Below are positions 50,663 through 60,061 of a DNA stretch of 64,000 nt, piece by piece. This DNA comes from CAYNYM01 sp049366815 (lineage in GTDB: Bacteria; Desulfobacterota; DSM-4660; Desulfatiglandales; HGW-15): NCBI GenBank assembly GCA_049366815.1, contig JBMNCO010000068.1:44435-108434 (forward strand), given 5' to 3'. Position 1 is the stretch's first letter; the number at the start of each line of letters is the position of its first letter. The translations under genes were made by a program, and so were the position numbers. The notes under the pieces are model-generated. The model was not told the DNA's origin and did no database searches. It was given only the letters and a program-made list of their open reading frames with translations.

Positions 50663-52741
50663 ATGGAAAGAAAGAGTGAACAGCTAAGAAATGTCGGTTT
50701 TGTGGCCCACGTGGGTTCTGGTAAGACCTCACTGGCAGAGGCCATGCTTTTCAACGGGAAGGCAACCAACAGACTGGGCAAGGTGGATGACGGCACTTCC
50801 AACATGGATTTCGAACCGGAGGAGATTAAGAGGAAGATTACGATCAGCACCGCCATGCACCACTGCAGCTGGAAAAAGCAGATCATCAATATCATCGATA
50901 CCCCGGGTGACGATAATTTTCTTTCCGACACGAGGGCCGCGCTCATGGCCGCAGACGGTGTTGTTGTTGTGATAGACGCCACGGCCGGCGTAAAAATAGG
51001 CACGGAAAAGGTCTGGGCCTTTGCCGACGAGCTGGATCTCCCGCGCATCGTTTTCATCAACAAGATGGATCGAGAACGGGCGGACTTTTCCGCCGTCGTG
51101 GATCAAACAAACAATGCCTTTGAGGCCAAGGCGACGCCGGTGTTTCTGCCCATAGGCGCGGAGGACGACTTTAAGGGTGTGGTGGACCTGATCAAAATGA
51201 AAGCCCATATTTACACCAAAGATGGAAGCGGCAATTTCGAGGATGGGGAGATTCCCGGTGAAATGGAGGATGAGATCAACGAATGGCGTGAAAAGATGAT
51301 CGAAAATATCGTAGAGGCCAACGATGAACTCATGGAAAAATATTTGGAAGGGGAAGAGATCTCTACCCAGGAAATCGAGGAGACCTTCTACCAGGGTCTG
51401 AAATCAGGATCACTTGTGCCCATTGTTTGCGGTTCTGCCTCGCTCAATATCGGCGTGGCCCAATTGATGAATTTGATCGTCCAGGGTATGCCCTCACCAT
51501 TGGAGAGAACACCCTTCGAGGGCACCAAGCCGGGCACTGATGAGACGGTATCGAGAATCGCTTCTCCGGATGCCCCCTTTTCGGCCATCGTCTTCAAGAC
51601 AGTGGCGGATCCTTTCGCAGGAAGATTGAGTCTTCTCAGGATCGTCTCCGGAACCCTCAGCGCTGAGTCCACCGTCTATAACGTGAATAAAGAATTCAAA
51701 GAGAAATTCGGGCAGATCTTCCTTCCTGAAGGCAAAAAGCAACAATCCGTTGAGATGGCCGTGCCCGGCGACATCATTGCCATACCCAAACTCAAAGAGA
51801 CCCAGACGGGCCACACCCTTTGCCAGGAAAACGATCCCATTATTTACAAGCCCGCACCGGCTCTCCCTTCGGTGATCTCTTACGCCGTCGAAGCGAAGGT
51901 GAAGGGGAGTGAGGATAAGGTCTTCTCCTCCCTGGCCAAACTGCTCGATGAGGACCCCACCTTGAAATTGGAACGGGATCAGACGACCTCTGAAATCGTC
52001 CTCTCCGGCACAGGCCAAATTCACCTCGAAGCGACCTGTGAAAAGCTGGCCCGCAAATTCGGCGTGGAGGTGAACCTGAAGCCTGTCAAGGTCCCTTATA
52101 TGGAGACCGTAAAAAAGCCCGCAAAACAGATCGTGTACAGACACAAGAAACAATCGGGGGGACGTGGACAATTCGCCGAAGTCCATTTTGATCTGTCGCC
52201 CATGGAACGGGGATCCGGCTTTGAATTCGAAGAGGCCCTGGTAGGAATGAACGTCCCCCGCAATTTTGTTCCCGCCGTCGAAAAAGGCCTGCAGGAGGCT
52301 ATCAGGGTGGGTGTCCTTGCCGGTTATCCGGTCGTTGATCTGAAAGTCCGCTTTTATGATGGTAAGTCCCACGACGTGGATTCTTCGGAAATGGCCTTTA
52401 AAATCGCGGCGAGCATGTGCTTCAAAAAGGCCGTTCAAGAAGCCAGCCCCGTGCTTTTGGAGCCCATCATGAAAATGGAGATCACCGTGCCGGAAGAATC
52501 CATGGGGGATGTCATGGGGGATCTCAATGGCAGGCGCGGCAGGGTCCTAGGGATGGACAGTCAAGGCAAAAACCAGGTCATCATAGCCCAGGCCCCTATG
52601 GCGGAGGTCCTGACCTACGCCCTTGATCTGAACGCCATGACCGGCGGCCGCGGGACTTTTCAGATGGAGCATTCTCACTACGAGGAAGTCCCTGCTCAAT
52701 TGGCTGAAAAAGTCATCGCCGAAGCAAAGGCGGAAGAGTAG
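50663..52741 (+). CDS. Elongation factor G-like translational GTPase (EF-G paralogue)
   Basis: A 692-residue protein with all EF-G domains: GTPase (about 1-280), domain II (about 300-390), III, IV and V. G1 is AHVGSGKT (15-22) and G4 NKMD (133-136), but G3 is DTPGD (79-83) where normal EF-G has DTPGH; the catalytic histidine is Asp83. Such changes mark EF-G2-type paralogues, whose GTP hydrolysis and role (recycling, stress, or special translation) differ. It is therefore probably not the main fusA, which lies elsewhere with the str operon. ATG at 50663 has GGAAAGGA upstream. mogA follows 11 bases after the stop. Confidence 0.9.
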   Translation: MERKSEQLRNVGFVAHVGSGKTSLAEAMLFNGKATNRLGKVDDGTSNMDFEPEEIKRKITISTAMHHCSWKKQIINIIDTPGDDNFLSDTRAALMAADGVVVVIDATAGVKIGTEKVWAFADELDLPRIVFINKMDRERADFSAVVDQTNNAFEAKATPVFLPIGAEDDFKGVVDLIKMKAHIYTKDGSGNFEDGEIPGEMEDEINEWREKMIENIVEANDELMEKYLEGEEISTQEIEETFYQGLKSGSLVPIVCGSASLNIGVAQLMNLIVQGMPSPLERTPFEGTKPGTDETVSRIASPDAPFSAIVFKTVADPFAGRLSLLRIVSGTLSAESTVYNVNKEFKEKFGQIFLPEGKKQQSVEMAVPGDIIAIPKLKETQTGHTLCQENDPIIYKPAPALPSVISYAVEAKVKGSEDKVFSSLAKLLDEDPTLKLERDQTTSEIVLSGTGQIHLEATCEKLARKFGVEVNLKPVKVPYMETVKKPAKQIVYRHKKQSGGRGQFAEVHFDLSPMERGSGFEFEEALVGMNVPRNFVPAVEKGLQEAIRVGVLAGYPVVDLKVRFYDGKSHDVDSSEMAFKIAASMCFKKAVQEASPVLLEPIMKMEITVPEESMGDVMGDLNGRRGRVLGMDSQGKNQVIIAQAPMAEVLTYALDLNAMTGGRGTFQMEHSHYEEVPAQLAEKVIAEAKAEE

Positions 52742-52752
52742 GAGTCAGTCAA

Positions 52753-53253
52753 ATGGAGAAGGCATTCAGGGCGGGCGTTCTGACCATCAGCGACAAGGGC
52801 TCTCAGGGTCTCCGGATCGATGAAAGCGGAAAGGTCGCCGCTCAGATCCTTGAAGGGGAGGGTTTCGCCATTATCAGGCAGGATATTGTCCCTGACAAAT
52901 TACAAACGATTGCAGACACCCTGGTTGATTGGGCGGACAGCGGCGATCTGGCCCTCATCCTGACCTCCGGGGGAACAGGTCTCAGCCCCAGCGATGTGAC
53001 CCCTCAGGCGATGGAACAGATCCTTGACTATCAAGTCCCCGGCATGGCCGAGGCCATGAGGGCTGAAAGCCTCAAGAAGACACCCCATGCCATGATCTCG
53101 AGAGCCATGGCAGGTGTACGGAAAAGTTGTCTGATCATCAATCTTCCCGGGAGTCCGAGAAGCGTGAAGGAGAATCTCGCCGTGGTTCTGCCAGCCCTGA
53201 AACACGGCCTTTCAAAACTAGGCGGGGATCCCTCGGACTGCGCCACCCCTTAG
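52753..53253 (+). CDS. Molybdenum cofactor protein MogA/MoaB
   Basis: A 166-residue MoCF-domain protein, which binds molybdopterin and adenylates it. GVLTISDKGSQG, LILTSGGTGLSPSDVTPQA, and INLPGSPRSVKENL are typical. Needed for cofactor of enzymes such as the one at 24358. MogA and MoaB cannot be told apart here. It is probably in one transcript with the EF-G paralogue. Confidence 0.93.
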   Translation: MEKAFRAGVLTISDKGSQGLRIDESGKVAAQILEGEGFAIIRQDIVPDKLQTIADTLVDWADSGDLALILTSGGTGLSPSDVTPQAMEQILDYQVPGMAEAMRAESLKKTPHAMISRAMAGVRKSCLIINLPGSPRSVKENLAVVLPALKHGLSKLGGDPSDCATP

Positions 53254-53353
53254 TCGGCATTTTTTCTGTCGGCCTGACTCTATGACGGCCTATTTTGGCC
53301 CTGTTCCTGGACATGTGCAATAATTCTAGGTTGGACACACCCCCCGGACTCAA

Positions 53354-53674
53354 TTATCGACGGACGACCTTCTCCAACCAATCCAGGTAGTCGGCATGCC
53401 CTTCAACAATGGGCACAGCGATGATCTCCGGGATTTCATAGGAGTGAATGATCTTGACGGCCTCCTCCAGCTCCTTAAAGAGGCCCTGTGTTGTTTTCAT
53501 GACACAGAGCCACTCTTCGGAGACCTCCACCTTCCCATGCCACCAGTAGGTACTGCTGATGGGCCCGATCACTTGGGCACAAGCAGCCATCCTCTTTTCA
53601 ACGACTTTTCTCGCCATCCGATCAGCCGCGTCCTTTTTATCGAGGGTTGTGAGAACCTGGAGATACTCCGTCAT
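53354..53674 (-). CDS. cutA: CutA1 divalent-cation tolerance protein
   Basis: A 106-residue trimeric small protein with ferredoxin-like fold. RMAACAQVIGPISSTYWWHGKVE and KTTQGLFKELEEAVKIIHSYEIPEIIAVPI are the CutA signature, and the length is typical. It is linked to copper tolerance, but its exact role is uncertain. It converges on mogA and follows the large unknown gene by 84 bases. Confidence 0.95.
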   Translation of the reverse strand: MTEYLQVLTTLDKKDAADRMARKVVEKRMAACAQVIGPISSTYWWHGKVEVSEEWLCVMKTTQGLFKELEEAVKIIHSYEIPEIIAVPIVEGHADYLDWLEKVVRR

Positions 53675-53758
53675 TGAACACCTCCCAAAATCCTGTGGGA
53701 CTTACGCATTGAATGAGACGATCCATATCAGGATCGCCTATTTCAGTAATGGGCACCC

Positions 53759-56700
53759 TCATCTTTCCATGATCCTGCGCATGGCCTCGTCGAACTTTTT
53801 TGCAATCAGGACCTCATAGTCCTTTCCGGCATAGGCACGATTTTTTTTGAGATACCACTTGATGCCGTCCCAGTAGTCCTTTAACTCGCAAGGTTTTTTG
53901 AGTGAATCTAAAAACCTTTCTATTTCATTGAGTTTTTCACGTTTCAGGATGTCCTTTCTCAATTCATAGAGGTCGTTCAGTCTGTGTCTCTGATCATCCG
54001 TGAAGCCGATTTCCAGCGAACGATCCATGAGGTCTGTGACCAGGGTGTGGATTTCACCAAAGTCTTTAAGCAGGGCCATTTGATCCTTGGCCTGATCGAT
54101 CATCACATCCGTTATTTCCTCCATCCTTCTCTCAAAGGCCTTTTCGAGTGTCAATTCATAGTCATCCGTATAGAAGGGGGTATTGCGCAACGACCTGAGA
54201 CTGTAATGATAGTAATTCTTCAACTGCTCCAGATCCGTAATGGTATTCATATAGGAGACTTTCTGAGAAATGTTTATCCCGTCCATAAAGTCAATCAAAA
54301 GCACGCGTTGGGATTCTTCCTCTTGAATGAGGAGACCGCGTTCGCCCCTGATCGGCTGAAAGCGTTGATCACGGCTTTCTTCCATCTTTTCAATGGCAAT
54401 ATGACTCAAGGCGTCATTGACAGCCTCATAACGTCTTTTGATCTTTTTGCCCAACTCCAGGAAATTGATACACACCGGGCGATCGAACTGTGAATGAAAC
54501 TTTTGGGCCCCTAATAGGGCAATATAAAGAAGTTTGATGAGGTTTTCATAACTGAGATACGCGCTCACATTTTCGAAACCGAAGATCCGCACCTCATCAC
54601 CGACCAAATGTGTAAAAATAAAATGCCTGACCCTCTCCGGAAGCATCTGCAGGCCGTTGTAGATACGAAGGGCCTCGAAAAGTTCTCTTTCAAAAGTTGC
54701 GTATCCGATACCCACGTAGGCCCGTTTCTTATATATATATTTGAGAGGCACCTTCAGCATGAGGCTGACCATTTCAGAAAATTCCACATAATGGATGCCC
54801 CGCAGGCGCAAAATCCTTTCAAGAGCGTAGATCATTTTCCCTGACCGGACATAACGCGCCTCTTCTTCTTCCTTCCGTTCATAGGTCTCCAGATACTGCG
54901 CGGGTGCAACCTTTTCCGGAAGTCCGCTCCTTTGGTACTCTTCGAGGGCGCAATACAGATGTCCCTTGGCTGCGTATAATTCCCTGAGATAATCCTTTGA
55001 AGTGGTTCTGCCGTCTATGATTCTGTGGCAAAGGCCCCGATATTGAAAAAGGCTCCTGGCCAAATCCTCCAGGATGAGATCCTCTTCCATAGAATATAAC
55101 ATGGTAAAAGAACTCACAAAAAAGGCATCAAAAAGGTCTTTGTCCTTGAGATCAACCACATCCTGGATCGCATACAGAGAGAACTCCCCCCTGATCGTGT
55201 GGTGAAGGAGGTTATGGTGTTTCACAAGGATGACTAAATAGTTGCAAGCCTCTTCGTTCGCGCTGTATTTTTGGGGGATTTTTTCCCTTTCCAGCAGCAG
55301 GGCCCCGGCATGCGCATGGTCTGCGGAATTGATTTCTCGTTCATATTTTTCCCTGAGTTCCGGGATCAACCCAATGTCCCGAAATACAAAAGACTTGATC
55401 AGGGCATCAAAGAGAGCGGGCCTTTTTCTGAGCCTTGACACAATGCCTTCCAGTACCCCGATTTGGTTCTCATTCAGCCCCACGATACCGGCGGCCAGGG
55501 GGCCAAATTCTCGTTGAGCCAGGATGTGCAGGCGCTGTACATCCTGAAAACTTTCTCGGTCGCCCCGCATAAGGGCCTGTATCCGCCTGATGCTTTCAAG
55601 GATATGATCAATCAGCGATGATGCTGGATAGGCACCCCCTTGCAGTTCTGTGTCCCTGAGCGCCATGAATTCAGGGAGTACAAAACGCAGGATGGAGGGG
55701 GAATATGTGAAGAGCAGTTCGAGATCGGTGTGGATATTGTCCGGCTGAAAAAGGGCCTCCATAAAATTTGCACGCAGGCTTTCCTTCACAATCTTCGCCC
55801 TCGTGAACCAATCCTTTTGTCTCTCAGGAAGCTTAAAATTCGGTTCATCCTGGGATAACAGCCCTAAATGACTTTGATAAAAGCTGGTTATATTCGCGAA
55901 GAGGCATTCCATTTGCTCAAGTTCCGCCACCCTGATCTCCGTAATCTTGTTCCCGGCCGACTTGCTGGTCAAGGCATTGAGCATGTCAATATTCTTATCG
56001 AGGTCGATATAGGCGATCTCAATGGCCTGATTTTCAGGATTCACTTTCAGCTGGAAGCCCGTGCCCACGACAAAGGCCGTGTGATTTTCATAAAGTTGGT
56101 CGCTGAGGCTGCTCAGTGTCCCCAAATCGAGATAGTTGACATTGAACGCATCTGTTTCGTCTTCCATTCGTTTGAGATAGGCCTCCATCTCGTCCGGGCC
56201 CACGTCAGCCAATACTCTGTTGAAATTGAGGATATCACCACGGACCACATTCACAGTGATCCAAAGGAGAAGAAACACCAAGCGACTGTTGATTCCGTCA
56301 AACAGATGGACCGTGCCGTGGAATTCCAAATTGAGAAATTTTCGATAGAATATGGACATCCGTAAGGGATCGTCCTTGAGATACATGCCTTCGAACCGCT
56401 CGATGATCTCCAACAGTTCGATAACATTTTCGATCTTTCGGAGCACACCCTCGTCATAATCCGCAAGGGATTCCTTCTCCATCGGTCCCTTTTTTTTGAG
56501 TTCGCTCCAGTTTTCCAAAAATTGGAAAAGGTTCATCATTTTAAGGAGTTTCCTGGTGATCCTGCTGTGGATCCCCCCCATGGCACTGGTTTTTTCGTCC
56601 AAAAGGCGGTCCCAGTCCAACTCTCTGTTGGTCACAACCTTGACCGTTGACTCGTATAGATCGAAAAGTTCGCCCAATTCCTCCTGATTCAGGTCGGATT

Positions 56701-58465
56701 TTTTGGAGGCCACAATCTCAGCCATGCTCATCAGACGGCAAAAGCGCAAGAGATTTAAGGCCTGGAGCGGGGGATAGGTCCTTGCCAGATCCGAAACCGG
56801 CTTAAGGGTCTTTTCGTTCATTTTTCCGGATAGAATGCGCCCCATTGTGGTGTGCCCCACAACGATAAGAAACAGCTCCTTCAATTCCCCATGGGTGAAA
56901 CCGAAAAGCGAGAGAACCTCCAGATTTTCCAAAAGCCGCGTCTTACCGCCTTCGATCTTGTCCGGGTTGAGATAGCTCTCGATGCGTTGGAGTCGATTGA
57001 CCTTGGACATCAACCTCATGACATCGATGAGGCCGGCATACCTTCTCTTCTTATTGGCCAGAGGCTCCCTGAGTCGCTCCATGAAGAGTTCCGGCAGGCT
57101 GGCATAGCTTCCGGTCTTGATCTTTTTCAATACATTGAGTGTCCGGATGACATAATCAAAGGTATCCTTATACTCCGAAAGGAAAGGAAGAGGGCAACCC
57201 GCGATCCGTGATTTCATCACTTCCTCACGCAGGTCTTTCAGAAAAATTCCCTGAGGCTTCTTCTGCCCCAGATAGATCAACATGTAATCAGGCGTATATC
57301 CGCTTGTCGAAAACCGTCTCTGCCACTCCTCCCTGATGGGGTCCGGGAAAAGGGGCTTGAGGAAGATCTTGTTATAATAATTGGACAGGACCTTGCTCCA
57401 GGTCTTGTCCTGGTCATAGGCGAATTCATCGTCGAGAGGAAAATTGAGGTACGGCAGCTGATCCATATCGCCGAGCGACACAGCGCCCAGAGGTTTGCCG
57501 CCCAAGAGTCTGTCCCAGACATCCTTCTCGACATAGGGGGGATTCAGATATCTTTGAAAGTCATATGTGTTGACCTGAAGGGTCCTGCCCTTTGCCGGGT
57601 ATTTCTTTCTGGTTTTAAAGAGATGGCTGAACAGATGAAAGCTCTTTTCTTCTTGCTCAGTCTTAAAGGTGACCTCAATGGTCTGATCGGTGCTCAATGG
57701 AAGGCGACAAGAAATGATGAAGATTTCTCCATCAGGCTTTAAAAGATCATAGACCTTCCCAAGGATGTAATACACATAATTCTCGAGACGCCTCTTGGAC
57801 ATGGCCCCACCGGACTGGGGGATGAATTTCTCCATAAAGAGGATCTGATAGATATCCTTGGGGAAAATGACCAAATCGAGCGTTTCGTTGACACTCCGCA
57901 ATTTTTCGAAAGAGTCTAAGACAACAAACTGGTGCTCCTTGAAACGTAGGGATAGATCGTTGATGATGAGATCATCGGCATGGGTGAGGATGCCTATTTT
58001 GTGGATCTCTTTGAGGTATTTTTTTCGATGGAAATGAATGATCTTGCTGATTTCGTCGGTCTTGCTTTTTATATTGCTCAGGGAGTTCGATACCAGATGG
58101 ACGGGGATCAGATAATAAGGCTTACCTAAACGGGAAAACCGCTTGAGCAACCCGATGCGTTTGTAAATCCTGTTGATCTCCCTGTAGTAGTCCTTGATTT
58201 TCTCAGGATCTTCGGATGCGGTGATGGACTGAAAAAGCGCAATATCCCTGGGGCTCAGCCGGTCATACACTTCATAAAAACCGAAACCATAGGCGTTACC
58301 GCCAAACCGGCTGGGGAGTTGGGAGGGATGTTTGCGGGCGGCGAAGGTTCCGGCAGGAATTTCACTCTCTTCAATGCCGAGACTTTCAAAGTCTTCGGAT
58401 TTGATGAAATCAAATGAATCGGCCAGCCATAAGACCTCTTGAGGTAAAAAATCCATCATAACCAT
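53759..58465 (-). CDS. Very large uncharacterised protein, 1568 residues
   Basis: Not recognised as any named family. It has no signal peptide and no clear membrane segments apart from a hydrophobic run near residue 740 (VFLLLWITVNVV), so it is probably cytoplasmic. Two parts hint at known folds. Residues about 155-255 end in VYDLLKPDGEIFIIS, like the late strands of a SAM methyltransferase, but no glycine-rich motif I is seen. Residues about 1020-1130 resemble an HD domain of the GlnD type (FRDIG, SADHAHAGA, VKHH), with the first His of the HD pair replaced by Arg. The rest is alpha-helical and charged, with likely coiled coils near the C-terminus. Start ATG at 58465 lacks a clear ribosome site. 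The gene stands alone. Confidence 0.8.
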   Translation of the reverse strand: MVMMDFLPQEVLWLADSFDFIKSEDFESLGIEESEIPAGTFAARKHPSQLPSRFGGNAYGFGFYEVYDRLSPRDIALFQSITASEDPEKIKDYYREINRIYKRIGLLKRFSRLGKPYYLIPVHLVSNSLSNIKSKTDEISKIIHFHRKKYLKEIHKIGILTHADDLIINDLSLRFKEHQFVVLDSFEKLRSVNETLDLVIFPKDIYQILFMEKFIPQSGGAMSKRRLENYVYYILGKVYDLLKPDGEIFIISCRLPLSTDQTIEVTFKTEQEEKSFHLFSHLFKTRKKYPAKGRTLQVNTYDFQRYLNPPYVEKDVWDRLLGGKPLGAVSLGDMDQLPYLNFPLDDEFAYDQDKTWSKVLSNYYNKIFLKPLFPDPIREEWQRRFSTSGYTPDYMLIYLGQKKPQGIFLKDLREEVMKSRIAGCPLPFLSEYKDTFDYVIRTLNVLKKIKTGSYASLPELFMERLREPLANKKRRYAGLIDVMRLMSKVNRLQRIESYLNPDKIEGGKTRLLENLEVLSLFGFTHGELKELFLIVVGHTTMGRILSGKMNEKTLKPVSDLARTYPPLQALNLLRFCRLMSMAEIVASKKSDLNQEELGELFDLYESTVKVVTNRELDWDRLLDEKTSAMGGIHSRITRKLLKMMNLFQFLENWSELKKKGPMEKESLADYDEGVLRKIENVIELLEIIERFEGMYLKDDPLRMSIFYRKFLNLEFHGTVHLFDGINSRLVFLLLWITVNVVRGDILNFNRVLADVGPDEMEAYLKRMEDETDAFNVNYLDLGTLSSLSDQLYENHTAFVVGTGFQLKVNPENQAIEIAYIDLDKNIDMLNALTSKSAGNKITEIRVAELEQMECLFANITSFYQSHLGLLSQDEPNFKLPERQKDWFTRAKIVKESLRANFMEALFQPDNIHTDLELLFTYSPSILRFVLPEFMALRDTELQGGAYPASSLIDHILESIRRIQALMRGDRESFQDVQRLHILAQREFGPLAAGIVGLNENQIGVLEGIVSRLRKRPALFDALIKSFVFRDIGLIPELREKYEREINSADHAHAGALLLEREKIPQKYSANEEACNYLVILVKHHNLLHHTIRGEFSLYAIQDVVDLKDKDLFDAFFVSSFTMLYSMEEDLILEDLARSLFQYRGLCHRIIDGRTTSKDYLRELYAAKGHLYCALEEYQRSGLPEKVAPAQYLETYERKEEEEARYVRSGKMIYALERILRLRGIHYVEFSEMVSLMLKVPLKYIYKKRAYVGIGYATFERELFEALRIYNGLQMLPERVRHFIFTHLVGDEVRIFGFENVSAYLSYENLIKLLYIALLGAQKFHSQFDRPVCINFLELGKKIKRRYEAVNDALSHIAIEKMEESRDQRFQPIRGERGLLIQEEESQRVLLIDFMDGINISQKVSYMNTITDLEQLKNYYHYSLRSLRNTPFYTDDYELTLEKAFERRMEEITDVMIDQAKDQMALLKDFGEIHTLVTDLMDRSLEIGFTDDQRHRLNDLYELRKDILKREKLNEIERFLDSLKKPCELKDYWDGIKWYLKKNRAYAGKDYEVLIAKKFDEAMRRIMER

Positions 58466-59144
58466 CTCGGCACCAATTAAAAAAACCTACGCAATAACAA
58501 ATGGATTGCGTCGGGATTCTCACCGTCGGCCCTCTGTCCGGAGGGAGCCCTTGATAAAAGACTCACCGCTGCGAGATCTCCCCTATATACCATTCTGTAA
58601 CATAGGCCAATCCATCCTCTATGTAAAATGAAAAGCCCTATCTTTCAGACAGGGCTCTTGTCATGAAGCAAAAAAACGGAACGTCAATTGACCTCGCGCC
58701 CCTGATGAGCACTATAACCGCCTTTTTATCCGGCAGAGGTTATGTGAAAATCGCCTGCAGTGCGCTCCCTGCCCTATTTATAACAAAAAAATCGTTCCCG
58801 GATCAAAATGAACCTTGGACAGGTATAGTTTCTCGGGTTAAGATTGCTGTCTGGCTCATAGCGTCCTCTTGTGGACACCTACAGACCGTAGCTATATTGT
58901 GATGACAATGTATTTCTTCATTTACGGCCCTTATCAAGCCGTTTTGGAAGGCACTCGACAATTTTATGCGCAATATCTGGATTTTGGCTATTGTCAACGA
59001 ATAAAAAATATGGTATGCAATGCGCCGCTGATTGGAGTATTTGTTGATGGGTATGATCATGGTATGGCAACAAAATCCTATATGATTGTTTTGGCTCTGA
59101 ATCTAATAACCTAAATATGTCTATGTTAAGGAAAGGAGAGAACA
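58466..59144. other. 679-base intergenic region before etfB
   Basis: No convincing gene. It must contain divergent promoters for the large gene and etfB. A plus-strand TATATT at about 58894-58899 with a weak -35 (TTGTGG) is one candidate for etfB. A minus-strand terminator-like hairpin at 58634-58656 has no gene ahead of it. Confidence 0.5.
58634..58656 (-). terminator. Terminator-like hairpin with no obvious upstream gene
   Basis: AGCCCT-a-TCT (58634-58643) pairs with AGA-c-AGGGCT (58647-58656), ten positions with one mismatch, loop TTC. On the minus strand TTTTCATTTT follows. It might end a small minus-strand RNA beginning between 58660 and 59100. Confidence 0.5.
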
Positions 59145-59939
59145 GTGAATATCGTAGTCTGTTTAAAGCAAGTTCCTGATACGGAAACCCAGATCAAGGT
59201 GGCTCCCGACGGTAAATCCATTGCTCAGTCGGACATCAAATGGGTCATGAACCCATACGACGAGTTTGGTGTCGAGGAAGCGCTTCAGATCAAAGAGAAA
59301 TTCGGTGGCGAAATCACGGTAGTGGGTGTGGGCCCCAAAAGGGTCACGGAATCCATTCGCACAGCCTTGGCAATGGGGGCGGACAAGGGGATCCTCGTCA
59401 GTGACCCGGCCCTTGAGGGAAGCGATTCAATCGCGACTGCAAAGGCCCTGGCCGCTGCCATCAAGAATCTTGGGCCTGATCTAATCTTTGCAGGACAGCG
59501 TGGAGTCGATGACGACAGCGGTTTGGTAGGTCAGTCCCTGGCTGAATTCCTGGACATCCCTCATTTTTCCATTATCTTGAAAGTCGATGTGGCCGAGGAC
59601 GGCAAATCCGTCAAGGTCAAGAGGCCGGTTGAGGGTCAGACACTGACCATCGAAGCCAACCTCCCGGCGCTTATCACCGCACAGAAAGGATTGAATGAAC
59701 CCAGATACGCCTCGCTCCCGGGGATCATGAAGGCCAAAAAGAAACCCCTCGAAGAAAAGACCCTTGCCGATCTTGGACTGGATGCTTCCGAATTTGGCGA
59801 AGCGGCAAGAAAACTCAAGGTCCTCCAGCTGACACCTCCTCCGGAGCGGCAGGCCGGCAAGATTGTCGATGGAGATTCACCTCAAGCCAAGGCCTCGGAA
59901 CTGGCCAAGCTGCTTCATGAGGAGGCCAAGGTCATTTGA
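59145..59939 (+). CDS. etfB: Electron transfer flavoprotein beta subunit
   Basis: A 264-residue EtfB: NIVVCLKQVPDTETQIK, MNPYDEFGVEEALQIKE, ALAMGADKGILVSD, and FAGQRGVDDDSGLVGQSLAE are typical. It carries AMP or a second FAD and joins EtfA to take electrons from acyl-CoA or other dehydrogenases. Start is GTG with GGAGAG ahead. No EtfQO or dehydrogenase adjoins, so its redox partners are elsewhere, possibly including acyl-CoA steps of the catabolic region. Confidence 0.96.
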   Translation: MNIVVCLKQVPDTETQIKVAPDGKSIAQSDIKWVMNPYDEFGVEEALQIKEKFGGEITVVGVGPKRVTESIRTALAMGADKGILVSDPALEGSDSIATAKALAAAIKNLGPDLIFAGQRGVDDDSGLVGQSLAEFLDIPHFSIILKVDVAEDGKSVKVKRPVEGQTLTIEANLPALITAQKGLNEPRYASLPGIMKAKKKPLEEKTLADLGLDASEFGEAARKLKVLQLTPPPERQAGKIVDGDSPQAKASELAKLLHEEAKVI

Positions 59940-60061
59940 CCAAGGTCGGTTTTTGAATTCCCGACTTTCAGACTGCTTGAAGGAGGGTCAGTCGAACCTT
60001 GACGCCCCCTTAAAACGGCAAATCCTATCTTCACCTATAGAGAAAAAAGGAGACGGAAAAA

